Translations under genes and position numbers: made by a program | Shown here: one piece after another, positions 30,558-39,266 of the stretch | How the letters are laid out: every line of letters starts with the position of its first letter | How positions within the stretch are numbered: the stretch's first letter is position 1 | Notes under the pieces: model-generated | Database searches by the model: none | What the model was told of the DNA's origin: nothing | What the model saw: the letters and a program-made list of their open reading frames with translations, nothing else | From: Luteibacter sp. dw_328 | GTDB taxonomy: Bacteria; Pseudomonadota; Gammaproteobacteria; Xanthomonadales; Rhodanobacteraceae | Direction of reading: 5' to 3' | Length of the DNA stretch: 64,000 bases | NCBI RefSeq assembly: GCF_018449605.1 | Contig: NZ_JAAVUW010000007.1 | Coordinates: 1 to 64,000 of the forward strand

Positions 30558-31025
30558 TCAGTACGCCGGGCCGAAGCGGCCGAGTGCCTTGCTCATCAGC
30601 CATGCCGGCCCGATGAGAAGGTACTGGAGGTCGGTCAGGAACGAGGGACGCTTGCCTTCGATCTTGTGTCCGATGAACTGGCCGATCCAGGCCACCACGA
30701 AGATGCAGATGGCCAGCCAGAGCAGACCGCTGCTGCCGATGTTGCGGTAGAGCGAATCGGTAACCAGCGCCAGCGAGAGGAAGGCGCCGGCCATGGCCAG
30801 TCCGATCTTGCGCGACAGCCGGTAGTAGTAGAAGCAGAAGGCCAGGAACATGGCCAGCACGGCCCACAGGCCCGGACGACCGAGCCAGCCGGGCACCGGG
30901 ATCAGCCAGATCAGTGCGACCACCGTCCAGGTGATGGCCGGTACGCAGATCCAGTGAATCAGCCGATTCGTCGGGTTCTGATGATCGGCTGCGTAGTTGT
31001 CGAACCAGGTGGCTGCGTCGCGCAT
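30558..31025 (-). CDS. Mpo1-like (DUF962/YGL010w) membrane protein
   Basis: A 155-residue polytopic protein of the Mpo1/DUF962 family. The yeast member is an iron-dependent dioxygenase that shortens 2-hydroxy fatty acids. The N-terminal YAADHQNPTNRLIHWICVP and C-terminal GHKIEGKRPSFLTDLQYLLIGP contain the family histidines expected to bind iron. Four to five hydrophobic helices lie between them. The in-frame start at 31130 would run into purC; the ATG at 31025 begins at the conserved MRDAATWFDNYAADH. It starts 34 bases after purC ends. Confidence 0.8.
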   Translation of the reverse strand: MRDAATWFDNYAADHQNPTNRLIHWICVPAITWTVVALIWLIPVPGWLGRPGLWAVLAMFLAFCFYYYRLSRKIGLAMAGAFLSLALVTDSLYRNIGSSGLLWLAICIFVVAWIGQFIGHKIEGKRPSFLTDLQYLLIGPAWLMSKALGRFGPAY

Positions 31026-31059
31026 GGTCGTACCCCTGTAAGAACCTTCCAGCCAGAGC

Positions 31060-31995
31060 TTAGTCCAGTCGGATGCCCGCGAGCTTGTCCAGCGCCTCGG
31101 CATACTTGGCCGCGGTGCCGTCGATGACATCCGCCGGCACCTTCGGTGCGGGTGGCGTCTTGTTCCAGCCGATCTGCTCGAGGTAATCGCGGACGAACTG
31201 CTTGTCGTAGCTCGGCGGGCTGATGCCGACCTGGTAGTCGTCGGCCGGCCAGAAGCGCGAGGAATCCGGGGTGAGCATCTCGTCCATGATGTGCAGCACG
31301 CCGTTCTCGTCGGTACCGAACTCGAATTTCGTATCGGCGATGATCACGCCGCGCTCGGCGGCATAGGCCGCGGCCCAGGCGTAGATCTCAAGCGTGGCCT
31401 TGCGCACGGCGTTCGCCATGTCCTCGCCGACCAGGGCGACGACAGCCTCGAAGCTGACGTTCTCATCGTGGTCGCCCACGGCGGCCTTGGTCGACGGGGT
31501 GAAGATCGGCTCCGGGAGCTTCGCGGCCATCTGCAGGCCTTCGGGCAGCTTGATGCCGCAGATGTCACCGGTGGCCTGATACGCCTTCCAGCCCGAGCCG
31601 ATGATGTAGCCGCGGGCGATGGCTTCGACCGGGACGGGCTTGAGGCGCTTGGTGATCACGGCGCGCTTCGCGTACAGCGCGGCATCCACGCCGGCCGGCA
31701 GCACCGAGGCGACGTCTTCGCCGGTGAGATGATTCGGAATGATGTGGGCGGTCTTGCCGAACCAGAAGTTGGAGATCTGCGTGAGCATCTCGCCCTTGCC
31801 CGGAATCGGATCGGGCAACACCACGTCGAACGCCGAGAGCCGGTCCGTCGCCACCATGAGCAGGCGGTTGCCCGGCAAGGCATAGACGTCGCGGACCTTG
31901 CCGCGATGGATGAGGTCCAGGCCGGGCAGGTCGGATTGGCTCAGGGTCGTAGGCACGGCGAGGACTCCGGGGTAGGGCGGTTCGAAGTCCGCCAT
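31060..31995 (-). CDS. purC: SAICAR synthetase
   Basis: PurC joins aspartate to CAIR in purine synthesis using ATP. The 311-residue protein is of the longer, yeast-like class rather than the roughly 237-residue E. coli form. Recognisable motifs are [55 protein letters not shown], and [15 protein letters not shown] with [12 protein letters not shown]. The ATG at 31995 begins [10 protein letters not shown]; the frame extends upstream only into a REP. Confidence 0.95.
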   Translation of the reverse strand: MADFEPPYPGVLAVPTTLSQSDLPGLDLIHRGKVRDVYALPGNRLLMVATDRLSAFDVVLPDPIPGKGEMLTQISNFWFGKTAHIIPNHLTGEDVASVLPAGVDAALYAKRAVITKRLKPVPVEAIARGYIIGSGWKAYQATGDICGIKLPEGLQMAAKLPEPIFTPSTKAAVGDHDENVSFEAVVALVGEDMANAVRKATLEIYAWAAAYAAERGVIIADTKFEFGTDENGVLHIMDEMLTPDSSRFWPADDYQVGISPPSYDKQFVRDYLEQIGWNKTPPAPKVPADVIDGTAAKYAEALDKLAGIRLD

Positions 31996-32014
31996 TGTAC
32001 CGGGCCCCCGCTGG

Positions 32015-32096
32015 TGTAGGAGCCGATTCATCGGCGATGGGGTGCTGGCGACAACCTGGCCCGCTGCCGCGGGATCGCCGATGAATCGGCTCCTAC
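32015..32096. repeat. REPIN upstream of purC
   Basis: Forward REP 32015-32038 and inverted REP about 32074-32096 with the CCCGCTGCCGCGGG spacer block, between divergent purC and the cytochrome gene. Confidence 0.88.
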
Positions 32097-32165
32097 CGAG
32101 CAGGATGGAAAGGCCGTAGGCGTTGGCCTGCTAGAATTTAGGGTTACTGCCCCCATTGCCCTGCC

Positions 32166-32477
32166 ATGCGAATCCTGACGACCGCGGCGCTTGCCCTGGC
32201 CTTATCCGCCCCTGTCCTTGCCACGCCGCCCACGAAGCCGGCGCGCCTGGGACTGTGCGCGGCGTGCCACGGTGAAGACGGCATGGCACGCATTCCCGGC
32301 GCACCCAATCTGGCCGGGCAGAAACTCGATTATCTTCGCGAAGCGCTTCGCCAGTACCGCGATGGCCGCCGCGACATCCCCGTGATGCGCGCAGCCACCG
32401 GCCCCCTCACCGATGCGGAACTGGACCAGCTGGCCCAGTGGTTCTCCGCGCAAACCCCTTCCAGAGCGGCTCCATGA
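32166..32477 (+). CDS. Small periplasmic c-type cytochrome (class I)
   Basis: A 103-residue secreted cytochrome c. A signal peptide (LALALSAPVLA) precedes the heme attachment site CAACH at residues 31-35. The distal methionine is probably in DIPVMRAATGPLT. This is the c553/c5-like single-heme type, an electron carrier. Its TGA stop overlaps the djlA start by 4 bases (ATGA), suggesting co-translation. Confidence 0.85.
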   Translation: MRILTTAALALALSAPVLATPPTKPARLGLCAACHGEDGMARIPGAPNLAGQKLDYLREALRQYRDGRRDIPVMRAATGPLTDAELDQLAQWFSAQTPSRAAP

Positions 32478-33289
32478 ATTTTACCGGTACCTTCATCGGC
32501 ATCGTCGCGGGCATCTGGTTGACCCACAACCTGCTCGGTGCCCTCATCGGCGGCGCCCTCGGCTTCATGTTCGACGCCAGTCGCCAGCAGAACCAGCGCC
32601 GGCGCGCCCCCGCACAGGGCGGCTACATCTCGCCGCTGTTCGCGCTGATCGGCGCGGTGGCCAAGGCCGATGGACGCATCTCCGAAGCCGAGATCGCCAT
32701 CGCCGAACGCCTCATGGCACGCATGGGCCTGGACCAGGACCAGCGCACGATCGCGGTGGGCGCCTTCAATGAAGGCAAGCAGCCGGAGTTCAACGCCGCC
32801 GAAGTGATCGACGAGCTTCGTCAGTGGGTCGGCCACCGTCGCGACCACGCGTTCCCGGTGATCGACGTGGTGATCGAAACGGTGCTCGCCGAGGGCAACC
32901 CGTCGCCCGAGAAGATGGCCATCCTGCGCCAGCTCGCCTTCGCCCTGCGCGTGAGCGACATGGAGCTGATGGCCCTCATGGCCATGAAGGGTTATGCCTG
33001 GAATGCCAACGCCGGCGGCCGCTCGTACGGCGGTAGCCAGGGTCGTACCGGTGGTGGCTATGTGCCGCCACAGCGCAGCGCGCAAGGGCCGGACCCTTAC
33101 GCGGTGCTCGGCATCCAGCGCGACACCGACGACCGCGGCATCAAGCGCGCCTACCGCAAGCTGATTTCCGAGCACCACCCGGATCGCCTCGGCGATCTGC
33201 CGGAGGATATGCGTCGGCGTGCCGAGTCGCGGGCCAGCGAGATCAACGCGGCGTATGAGCGGATCAAGGCCGAGCGCGGCTTCAAATAA
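32474..33289 (+). CDS. djlA: Co-chaperone DjlA
   Basis: DjlA is a membrane-anchored J-domain protein that stimulates DnaK. The 271-residue protein has the N-terminal hydrophobic anchor ([21 protein letters not shown]), a TerB-like helical middle ([19 protein letters not shown]), a Gly-rich linker and a C-terminal J domain ([17 protein letters not shown] in SEHHPDRLG). That order and length match E. coli DjlA. The start at 32474 overlaps the cytochrome stop. Confidence 0.93.
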   Translation: MNFTGTFIGIVAGIWLTHNLLGALIGGALGFMFDASRQQNQRRRAPAQGGYISPLFALIGAVAKADGRISEAEIAIAERLMARMGLDQDQRTIAVGAFNEGKQPEFNAAEVIDELRQWVGHRRDHAFPVIDVVIETVLAEGNPSPEKMAILRQLAFALRVSDMELMALMAMKGYAWNANAGGRSYGGSQGRTGGGYVPPQRSAQGPDPYAVLGIQRDTDDRGIKRAYRKLISEHHPDRLGDLPEDMRRRAESRASEINAAYERIKAERGFK

Positions 33290-33294
33290 GGCAA

Positions 33295-33442
33295 TGTGGG
33301 AGCCGATTCATCGGCGATAGGGTGCTCGCCCAAAGCGCACACACACTAGAAATAACCGCCCCACTGGATCACGCTTGGCCAGGCCCCATGTTCTTCGGTA
33401 GCTGGCCCGCTGGCGCGGGATCGCCGATGAATCGGCTCCTAC
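33295..33442. repeat. Widely spaced REP pair between djlA and rpe
   Basis: Forward REP 33295-33318 and inverted REP 33419-33442 are about 100 bases apart, versus about 35-45 in most copies. The interval is not the usual spacer. Confidence 0.8.
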
Positions 33443-33465
33443 ACAACCTCTACATGGTATCGATC

Positions 33466-34140
33466 ATGTCCAAGCAATCCCCTGTCATCGCCCCGTCCAT
33501 CCTCTCGGCCGACTTCGCCCGCCTGGGCGAGGACACGCGCAAGGTGCTCGACGCCGGCGCGCAGTGGGTGCATTTCGACGTGATGGACAACCACTACGTG
33601 CCCAACCTCACCATCGGACCGATGGTGCTCAAGGCGCTGCGTGACTACGGCATTACCGAGCACATCGACGTGCACCTCATGGTCAAGCCGGTGGACCGCA
33701 TCGTGCCGGACTTCGCCAAGGCTGGCGCGCGCAGCATCAGCTTTCATCCGGAAGCCAGCGAGCACGTGGATCGCACCATCCAGCTGATCCAGGGCGAAGG
33801 CTGCGAGGCTGGCCTGGTGTTCAACCCGGCCACGCCGCTGTCGTGGCTGGACTTCGTCATGGACAAGATCGACATGGTGCTTATCATGTCGGTGAACCCG
33901 GGCTTCGGCGGGCAGAAGTTCATCCCCTCGGCGCTGGAGAAGATCCGCCAGGTGCGCGAGCGTATCGACGCCAGCGGCCGCAAGATCCGTCTCGAAGTGG
34001 ACGGCGGCGTCACCCCCGACAACATCGGCGCGATCTCGGCGGCCGGTGCCGACACCTTCGTGGCCGGCTCGGCCATCTTCAATGCGCCCGATTACGCCGA
34101 CGTGATCCGCCGCATGCACGCGGCCATCGACGGCAAGTAA
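33466..34140 (+). CDS. rpe: Ribulose-phosphate 3-epimerase
   Basis: Rpe interconverts ribulose 5-phosphate and xylulose 5-phosphate in the pentose phosphate pathway. The 224-residue TIM barrel has the expected metal and phosphate motifs: [58 protein letters not shown] and [12 protein letters not shown]. The ATG at 33466 begins [14 protein letters not shown]; an ATG at 33454 would add MVSI and cannot be excluded. Longer starts run back through the inverted REP. Confidence 0.95.
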   Translation: MSKQSPVIAPSILSADFARLGEDTRKVLDAGAQWVHFDVMDNHYVPNLTIGPMVLKALRDYGITEHIDVHLMVKPVDRIVPDFAKAGARSISFHPEASEHVDRTIQLIQGEGCEAGLVFNPATPLSWLDFVMDKIDMVLIMSVNPGFGGQKFIPSALEKIRQVRERIDASGRKIRLEVDGGVTPDNIGAISAAGADTFVAGSAIFNAPDYADVIRRMHAAIDGK

Positions 34141-34243
34141 TTGCGCCGGCGCGGCCGGTCATAAAAAAGATTTCACGAATAAAAAGCAAACTGGGTGGTA
34201 CTGTAATCAAGACTCGGGGTGGGTCACAGTCGAGGATGTGCTT

Positions 34244-34990
34244 ATGAAAGCGTTGTCCGTACTGAGCCTTACCGCCGCATTGTTTATCGCATCGACGGCC
34301 GCCCAGGCCGCCGATCGCCCGGTCCCCTTGCCTGACCAGCAGGCCAAAGTCGCCGACTCGTTGCAGCCCTGTCCGGGTGGCCTGGAGCGCTTCTTTCCGG
34401 GTGAATATTATTTCTGCGCAGCCGCCAACGACTTCTGGAGCGGCCATATGGGCCGGGCGCGCGAAAACCTGAAAGACGCCGCCCGCTGGGCGAGCAAGCC
34501 GGCCCAGTACGCGCTTGGCGTCATGTACTTCAACGGCGACCACGCCGACAAGAATCGGCCACTCGGCCTGGCGTGGCTCGCGATCGCCGCCGAGCGACAC
34601 GACCCCGCGTACGAGCCCGCCTTCATCTCCGCCTACCGCCAGGCCACGCCCGAAGAACTCGCGCAGGCCGACGCGTATTGGAAGGAGCTCAAGCCCGTGT
34701 ACGCCGATGCCGTCGCCGCGCCGCGCGCCGGAAAGCAGTTCGACCGGGCTTACCACGAGATCGAATGGGCCGCGAATTTCGGCGGCAGTGTCTTTATCGA
34801 TGGCGTGTTCATGCCCACGGTCTCCACGCCGACGGCGGACAACGAACCCCTGCTGAGCGGCTTCAGTGTCGCGCGGTTGCTTCAGTCCCAGAAAGCCATG
34901 TACTTCTATGGTTACGATAGCCATGTGTTCGTAGGCGAAGCCGAGCTCGTGCCCGTCAGCCAGGTCGTGGCACGCAAGACCGACGATTGA
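34244..34990 (+). CDS. Secreted Sel1-like repeat protein (paralogue 1)
   Basis: A 248-residue secreted protein of unknown function. A signal peptide ends AAQAA. The middle has a Sel1/TPR-like unit (ARWASKPAQYALGVMYFNGD ... RPLGLAWLAIAAERHDP). Two conserved cysteines occur in QPCPGGLERFFPGEYYFCAAAND. The ATG at 34244 has GAGG 8 bases upstream. It is followed 16 bases after its stop by a clear paralogue, so the pair is a tandem duplication and probably co-transcribed. The region before it is AT-rich for this genome, consistent with a strong promoter. Confidence 0.75.
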   Translation: MKALSVLSLTAALFIASTAAQAADRPVPLPDQQAKVADSLQPCPGGLERFFPGEYYFCAAANDFWSGHMGRARENLKDAARWASKPAQYALGVMYFNGDHADKNRPLGLAWLAIAAERHDPAYEPAFISAYRQATPEELAQADAYWKELKPVYADAVAAPRAGKQFDRAYHEIEWAANFGGSVFIDGVFMPTVSTPTADNEPLLSGFSVARLLQSQKAMYFYGYDSHVFVGEAELVPVSQVVARKTDD

Positions 34991-35006
34991 TCAAGGAGAG
35001 AACCCC

Positions 35007-35783
35007 ATGAAGCATTTTCATGTCGCCGCACTTGCCCTTCTCTGTGCCGTCACCGGTGTCGCTTCGGCATCGGACGCCGCCACCTCGGCGTCCGATGCGA
35101 AGGCGCAGATCCGCAAGACCATCCAGGGCTGTGCCCAGGGCCTGGAGCGCCTGCTGCCCGGGGACTATTACTTCTGCGCCGCCGCGCGCGACCTCAGCCA
35201 CGGGCATAACAGCTTGTCGCGCGAACGCCTGCGCGACGCCGCGCATTGGGCGAGCAAACCGGCGCAGTACGCCCTCGGCCTGATGTACTTCAACGGTGAC
35301 GAAGGCCCGTCGAACCGGCCGCTCGGGATCGCGTGGCTGGCACTGGCCGACGAACGCCACGACCCGCGTTTCGAAGGTTCCTTCATCAAGGCCTACGCGC
35401 AGGCCACGCCAGCCGAGCGCGCACAGGCCAATGAATACTGGTTGCAGCTGAAAGAGGATTACAGCGACGCCGTGGCTGGGCAGCGCGCGCGCCGCCGGTA
35501 TACCAATGAAATGCGCAACATCGAGGCCGCTTCGATGTTCGGCGGCTCGGTCTTCATCGACGGCATCACGCCGCCCAATGGTCCGGGGTTTGGCGAGTTC
35601 GCCAACGGCGAAACCTCACGCGTCTCCGGTCAGACGGGCTTCGCCGTCAACCGGACGCTGAACAAGGCGGGCGAGGAGTTCTTCCGTGGCATGGCCGGTA
35701 CCGTCACCGTCGGCGAAGTTACGCCCGTCAACCTCGTGCCGATCGGCCAGGTCGTCGCCGAAACGCCAAAAGCCCCGGATTAA
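35007..35783 (+). CDS. Secreted Sel1-like repeat protein (paralogue 2)
   Basis: A 258-residue secreted paralogue of the preceding gene. It keeps the signal peptide, the two-cysteine segment (GCAQGLERLLPGDYYFCAAARD), the Sel1-like unit (HWASKPAQYALGLMYFNGDEGP), the FGGSVFIDG stretch and a C-terminal VPIGQVVA close to the first copy's VPVSQVVA. It differs in the region after the Sel1 unit. AAGGAGAG precedes the ATG. The TAA stop lies in the loop of a GCCCCGG/CCGGGGC hairpin. Confidence 0.75.
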   Translation: MKHFHVAALALLCAVTGVASASDAATSASDAKAQIRKTIQGCAQGLERLLPGDYYFCAAARDLSHGHNSLSRERLRDAAHWASKPAQYALGLMYFNGDEGPSNRPLGIAWLALADERHDPRFEGSFIKAYAQATPAERAQANEYWLQLKEDYSDAVAGQRARRRYTNEMRNIEAASMFGGSVFIDGITPPNGPGFGEFANGETSRVSGQTGFAVNRTLNKAGEEFFRGMAGTVTVGEVTPVNLVPIGQVVAETPKAPD

Positions 35784-35790
35784 CCGGGGC
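35772..35790. terminator. Hairpin between convergent genes
   Basis: Stem GCCCCGG (35772-35778) with CCGGGGC (35784-35790) and a 5-base loop containing the TAA stop of the Sel1-like gene. No T-run; it may end transcription from both sides. Confidence 0.55.
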
Positions 35791-35801
35791 GTGCGGAATC
35801 G

Positions 35802-35921
35802 CTAAATCGGCAGCCACTCGGGATCAGGCTCCGCCACCCCAGCGGCTGGCGCACTTCCGTGCGCACCAGCCGCGCCGAGGCCTTCCATGGCCGGTTCCAC
35901 GAAGTCGTCGAAAAGATCCAT
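35802..35921 (-). CDS. Putative 39-residue microprotein
   Basis: A short minus-strand frame encodes 39 residues beginning MDLFDDFVEPAMEG and ending PDPEWLPI; it is acidic with a Gly/Ala-rich middle. GGGAG lies 7 bases before the ATG, a good ribosome-binding site. It starts 14 bases after another microgene in the same direction. I recognise no family. Evidence is only start, ribosome-binding site and spacing. Confidence 0.5.
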   Translation of the reverse strand: MDLFDDFVEPAMEGLGAAGAHGSAPAAGVAEPDPEWLPI

Positions 35922-35935
35922 AGGATTCTCCCGTC

Positions 35936-36049
35936 TCAGTGCATGCCGAACAGGACGCCCAACACGAGGGCGCCAATGGCCAGGGCCACGCGGAGCGGCT
36001 CGAAGTCGCGTTCCAGTTCGGTGTTGTCAGCGTCGGGTTTGGTTTTCAT
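35936..36049 (-). CDS. Putative 37-residue single-span membrane microprotein
   Basis: A 37-residue frame starting MKTKPDADNTELERDFEPL, then one hydrophobic helix (RVALAIGALVLGVLFGMH) at the very C-terminus. AGGA lies 3 bases before the ATG. The layout, a charged N-terminus with a tail anchor, is that of a small membrane protein. It precedes the 39-residue microgene and diverges from the response-regulator gene. No family recognised. Confidence 0.5.
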   Translation of the reverse strand: MKTKPDADNTELERDFEPLRVALAIGALVLGVLFGMH

Positions 36050-36266
36050 GGTTCCTATCCTCGGCGCCGGGTCGGTAGGCGGAGCGTCCGCATTCGGGCA
36101 ATCCGCAGGCCGTTTGTGGCAAATCCCGGGCAAACAAAACGTGTAGGCGCCCGGGCCGGGCAGGGGTGCGAGAAGGGGCAAGACGCGGGCAATCGCTGCC
36201 GGGGCCTTGCGGACGGGCCGTGCGCATAGGAACCTGCGCTGGCAAATTCACCTCAACGGAATGCCC

Positions 36267-36956
36267 ATGGCCCGCAGCATCGCCATCGTCGAAGACGAAC
36301 CCCTCATCCGCGCCAACTACGTCGAGGCGCTCAACCGCTTCGGCTACGAGGCCCGCGGCTACGGCTCACGCGGGGAGGCTTCCATGGCCTTCGCCATGCG
36401 CCTGCCGGAACTGGTCATCATCGACATCGGCCTGGGCGACGAGCCGGAAGGTGGCTTCGACCTCTGCCGCGAGCTCCGTGCAAAGTCGGCCACCCTGCCG
36501 ATCATCTTCCTCACCGCGCGCGATTCGGATTTCGACGTCATCTCGGGCCTGCGCCTGGGCGCCGACGACTACCTGTCCAAGGACACCAGCCTGCACCAGC
36601 TCGCGGCGCGCATCGCGGCGCTGTTCCGCCGTATCGAATCGCTGAAGGCCCCGGCCTCCAGCGAGACGGTCATCGAGCACGGTCCGCTGAAGCTCGAGTC
36701 CGAGCGCATGCGCATCCTGTGGAACGGCATCGAGATTCCGCTCACCGTCACCGAGTTCTGGATGGTCCACACGCTGGTGCGTTTCCCGGGCCACGTGAAG
36801 AACCGCGACCAGCTGATGCGCGAAGCCGAGCTGGTGGTGGACGATGCCACGATCACCTCGCACATCAAGCGTATCCGCAAGAAGTTCATCGCGCTGGCGC
36901 CGGAGTTCGACGCGATCGAGACGGTGCATGGGGTCGGTTATCGTTGGACCTCCTGA
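36267..36956 (+). CDS. OmpR-type response regulator, PdsR-like
   Basis: A 229-residue response regulator. The receiver domain has the acidic pocket (EDE at 10-12), the phospho-acceptor Asp53 in IIDIGLGD, Thr in FLTARDSDFD, and Lys in DYLSKD. The C-terminal winged helix (TVTEFWMVHTLVRFPG ... IKRIRKKF) binds DNA. The IDIGLGDEPEGGFDLCREL signature and the paired kinase resemble the proteobacterial dedicated sortase system regulator PdsR. No sortase gene is in the window, so that label is structural only. The ATG at 36267 has CGGA upstream; an ATG at 36261 is also in frame. Confidence 0.8.
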   Translation: MARSIAIVEDEPLIRANYVEALNRFGYEARGYGSRGEASMAFAMRLPELVIIDIGLGDEPEGGFDLCRELRAKSATLPIIFLTARDSDFDVISGLRLGADDYLSKDTSLHQLAARIAALFRRIESLKAPASSETVIEHGPLKLESERMRILWNGIEIPLTVTEFWMVHTLVRFPGHVKNRDQLMREAELVVDDATITSHIKRIRKKFIALAPEFDAIETVHGVGYRWTS

Positions 36957-36960
36957 TTTC

Positions 36961-37043
36961 TGTAGGAGCCGATTCATCGGCGATTGGGTGCTTGCGGCAC
37001 CGTTGCCCGCTGCCGCGGGATCGCCGATGAATCGGCTCCTACA
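36961..37043. repeat. REPIN inside the two-component operon
   Basis: Forward REP 36961-36984 and inverted REP 37019-37043 fill almost the whole 102-base gap between the response regulator and kinase genes. Confidence 0.88.
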
Positions 37044-37058
37044 ACAGCGCGTTTACGT

Positions 37059-39056
37059 ATGACTCTTCGCCAGAAACTCCTCCTTGTTGCGCTTTGCACG
37101 CTGGCCCTTCCTGTGGCTGGGTGGCTGTATGTGCGGCAGATGGAAACGCTGCTTCGCGAAGGCCAGGCGCAGGCGCTGGTCGCGTCGGGGCGGGCGCTGG
37201 CGCGCAGCCTGGTGGTGGTCGATGCACCGCTGCCGCCGGCGGGCAACGCCTGGTACATCCAGCACACGCCGACCCCCATCACGATGGACGGCTATGCGGA
37301 CGACTGGGCCTCGCTGAGTGCCTGGGCGCAGAGCTTCGGCAAGAACGCGCGCGTGATGCTCGCCGAGGACGACCGCTGGCTGTACTTCTACATCGACGTA
37401 CGCGCCACGCAACGCCACCGTGCGGATGCGGGCGACCGCCTCGCGCTCAACGCCGACCACCTCATCATTTCCATCGCCAGCGCGGACGATGCGCAGCGCT
37501 ACCTCATGGCCAGCGCGGCGCCGGGTGCGACGACCGCCATCGCGCTCGACCCCGAGGCAGGCGTGCTGCCCGACCGCATCAACGCCCAATGGCAGGAAGA
37601 CGGCAGCGGTTTCCGTGCGGAATTCCGCCTGCCGCGTGGACTGCGGCTGGATCACTTCGGCCTCGGCGTGCACATTACGTCCGATGGCGACAGCGAGCCG
37701 CTCACCGCCGAGACACGACCCTTGATCGATTTCTCCACGCCGCTCTCGCAGGAGCTGGCGCGGCTGGCGCCCGACGGCGTGCGCGTGCGCGTGCTCTCGC
37801 CCGATGCCTGGCTGGTGGCACAGAGCGGCAAGCTCGACCTGCCGGACCTTCCCGCCAACGAACGGCCGGGCTGGTTCGCCTCGCTGGTGTATCGCTCCTT
37901 GCTGGCGACGCGACTCGACGCCGAAGGTGGCTGGGCCGAAGACGCACCGCGCATCGACCTGCCGGAAGTGCGCGAAGCGCTGCAGGGCAAACCCGCGACC
38001 GCATGGCGCGCCGGCGAATCGCGCGGCAGCGTCGTGCTCGCCGCGGCCTTGCCGATTCAGAGCGGTGGCAAGCTGCACGGCGTGGTGCTGCTCGAACAGC
38101 CCAGTCGCGCGGTGCCGCTGCTGGCCAACCGCGCACTCTTCGGCCTGCTGCTGACCAGCTTCGCCGTACTGCTGATTGCCGGCGGCGTGTTGTTGCTGTT
38201 CGCCACGCGGCTCACCTTCCGCCTCCGTCGCCTGCGCAACGCCGCCGAGCGGGCGCAGGACAACGACGGCCGTCTGGATGGCCCGTTCCCGCTGATCGAT
38301 GCCACGGACGAACTCGGCGACCTCGCACGGAGCTTCGCGCGGCTGTTCGAGGTGGTGGGTGGCTATACGGACTACCTGCGCACGCTGGCGTCCAAGCTGT
38401 CGCATGAGCTGAACACGCCGCTGGCGATCGTGAAGTCGTCGCTGGACAACCTCGACCATGCCGGCCTTCCGCCGGAAGCGGAGCCTTACCTCGCCCGAGC
38501 GCGCGACGGCGTGGCTCGTCTCGGGGCGCTCGTTCGCGCCATGAGCGAAGCGAGCCGCATGGAGCGCGCCATCGCGTCGGCCGAAGCGGAAGACGTGAAC
38601 CTCGCGGACATCGTGCGTGGCTGCGCGGACGGCTATCGCGGCCTGGCCGGCGACCGCACGCTCGACGCCGTCCTGCCGCCCGGGCCCGTGCCGATGCATG
38701 TCTCGCCGGAACTGATCGCGCAGGCCCTGGACAAGCTGTTCGACAACGCCTTGTCGTTCACCCCACCGGGCGGCTGGCTACGCATCACGCTCAGCCCGAC
38801 CGCCGAAGGTGCCGATGTGGAGCTGGCCAACGAAGGTCCGTCGTTGCCGGCCGCCATGCAGGGGCGTCTGTTCGACTCCCTGGTCAGCCTGCGCGACAAG
38901 GCCACCCCTGGCGACGCACCGCACCTGGGCCTGGGCCTCTACGTGGTCCGTCTGGTCGCGGAGCGTCACCAGGGCAGCGCCAGCGCGCGGAATATCGAGG
39001 GTGGCGTGGCGTTTACGCTGCACCTGAGGGGTCTGCCGCGCCAGCGTCTGGCGTAA
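37059..39056 (+). CDS. Sensor histidine kinase with periplasmic CBM9-like domain, PdsS-like
   Basis: A 665-residue inner-membrane kinase. Transmembrane helix 1 (about residues 6-22) and helix 2 (about 360-385) bracket a large periplasmic region. That region contains a carbohydrate-binding-family-9-like fold (TPITMDGYADDWASLSAW ... WLYFYIDVRAT), as in PdsS kinases. HAMP follows helix 2, then the H-box SHELNTPLAIVKSSLDN (His449) and a HATPase domain with DNALSFTPPGGWL and GLGLYVVRLVAERH. It should phosphorylate the regulator encoded upstream. The start lies 15 bases after a REP and has no strong ribosome-binding site. Confidence 0.82.
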   Translation: MTLRQKLLLVALCTLALPVAGWLYVRQMETLLREGQAQALVASGRALARSLVVVDAPLPPAGNAWYIQHTPTPITMDGYADDWASLSAWAQSFGKNARVMLAEDDRWLYFYIDVRATQRHRADAGDRLALNADHLIISIASADDAQRYLMASAAPGATTAIALDPEAGVLPDRINAQWQEDGSGFRAEFRLPRGLRLDHFGLGVHITSDGDSEPLTAETRPLIDFSTPLSQELARLAPDGVRVRVLSPDAWLVAQSGKLDLPDLPANERPGWFASLVYRSLLATRLDAEGGWAEDAPRIDLPEVREALQGKPATAWRAGESRGSVVLAAALPIQSGGKLHGVVLLEQPSRAVPLLANRALFGLLLTSFAVLLIAGGVLLLFATRLTFRLRRLRNAAERAQDNDGRLDGPFPLIDATDELGDLARSFARLFEVVGGYTDYLRTLASKLSHELNTPLAIVKSSLDNLDHAGLPPEAEPYLARARDGVARLGALVRAMSEASRMERAIASAEAEDVNLADIVRGCADGYRGLAGDRTLDAVLPPGPVPMHVSPELIAQALDKLFDNALSFTPPGGWLRITLSPTAEGADVELANEGPSLPAAMQGRLFDSLVSLRDKATPGDAPHLGLGLYVVRLVAERHQGSASARNIEGGVAFTLHLRGLPRQRLA

Positions 39057-39081
39057 CCCCCACGGTGTGTGCCCAGCTCTC

Positions 39082-39182
39082 TGTAGGAGGCGATTCATCG
39101 GCGATGCTCCCTGTGGGAGCCGCTTCAGCGGCGAATGGAGTTCGCGGCAACCTGGCTATCGCCGATGAATCGGCTCCTACAT
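39082..39182. repeat. Three-REP cluster before trpE
   Basis: Forward REPs of two subtypes (39082-39105, GATTCATC with a GGAGGC variant; 39112-39135, GCTTCAGC) and an inverted REP (39158-39182, GATTCATC). Confidence 0.85.
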
Positions 39183-39266
39183 AAGACCTGCGTGTATCTG
39201 GGCAGGGTCTGCCCGGGTCCCGATATCCTACAATCCCCGGTCACCCCACCCGATTCGACGCCCCGA

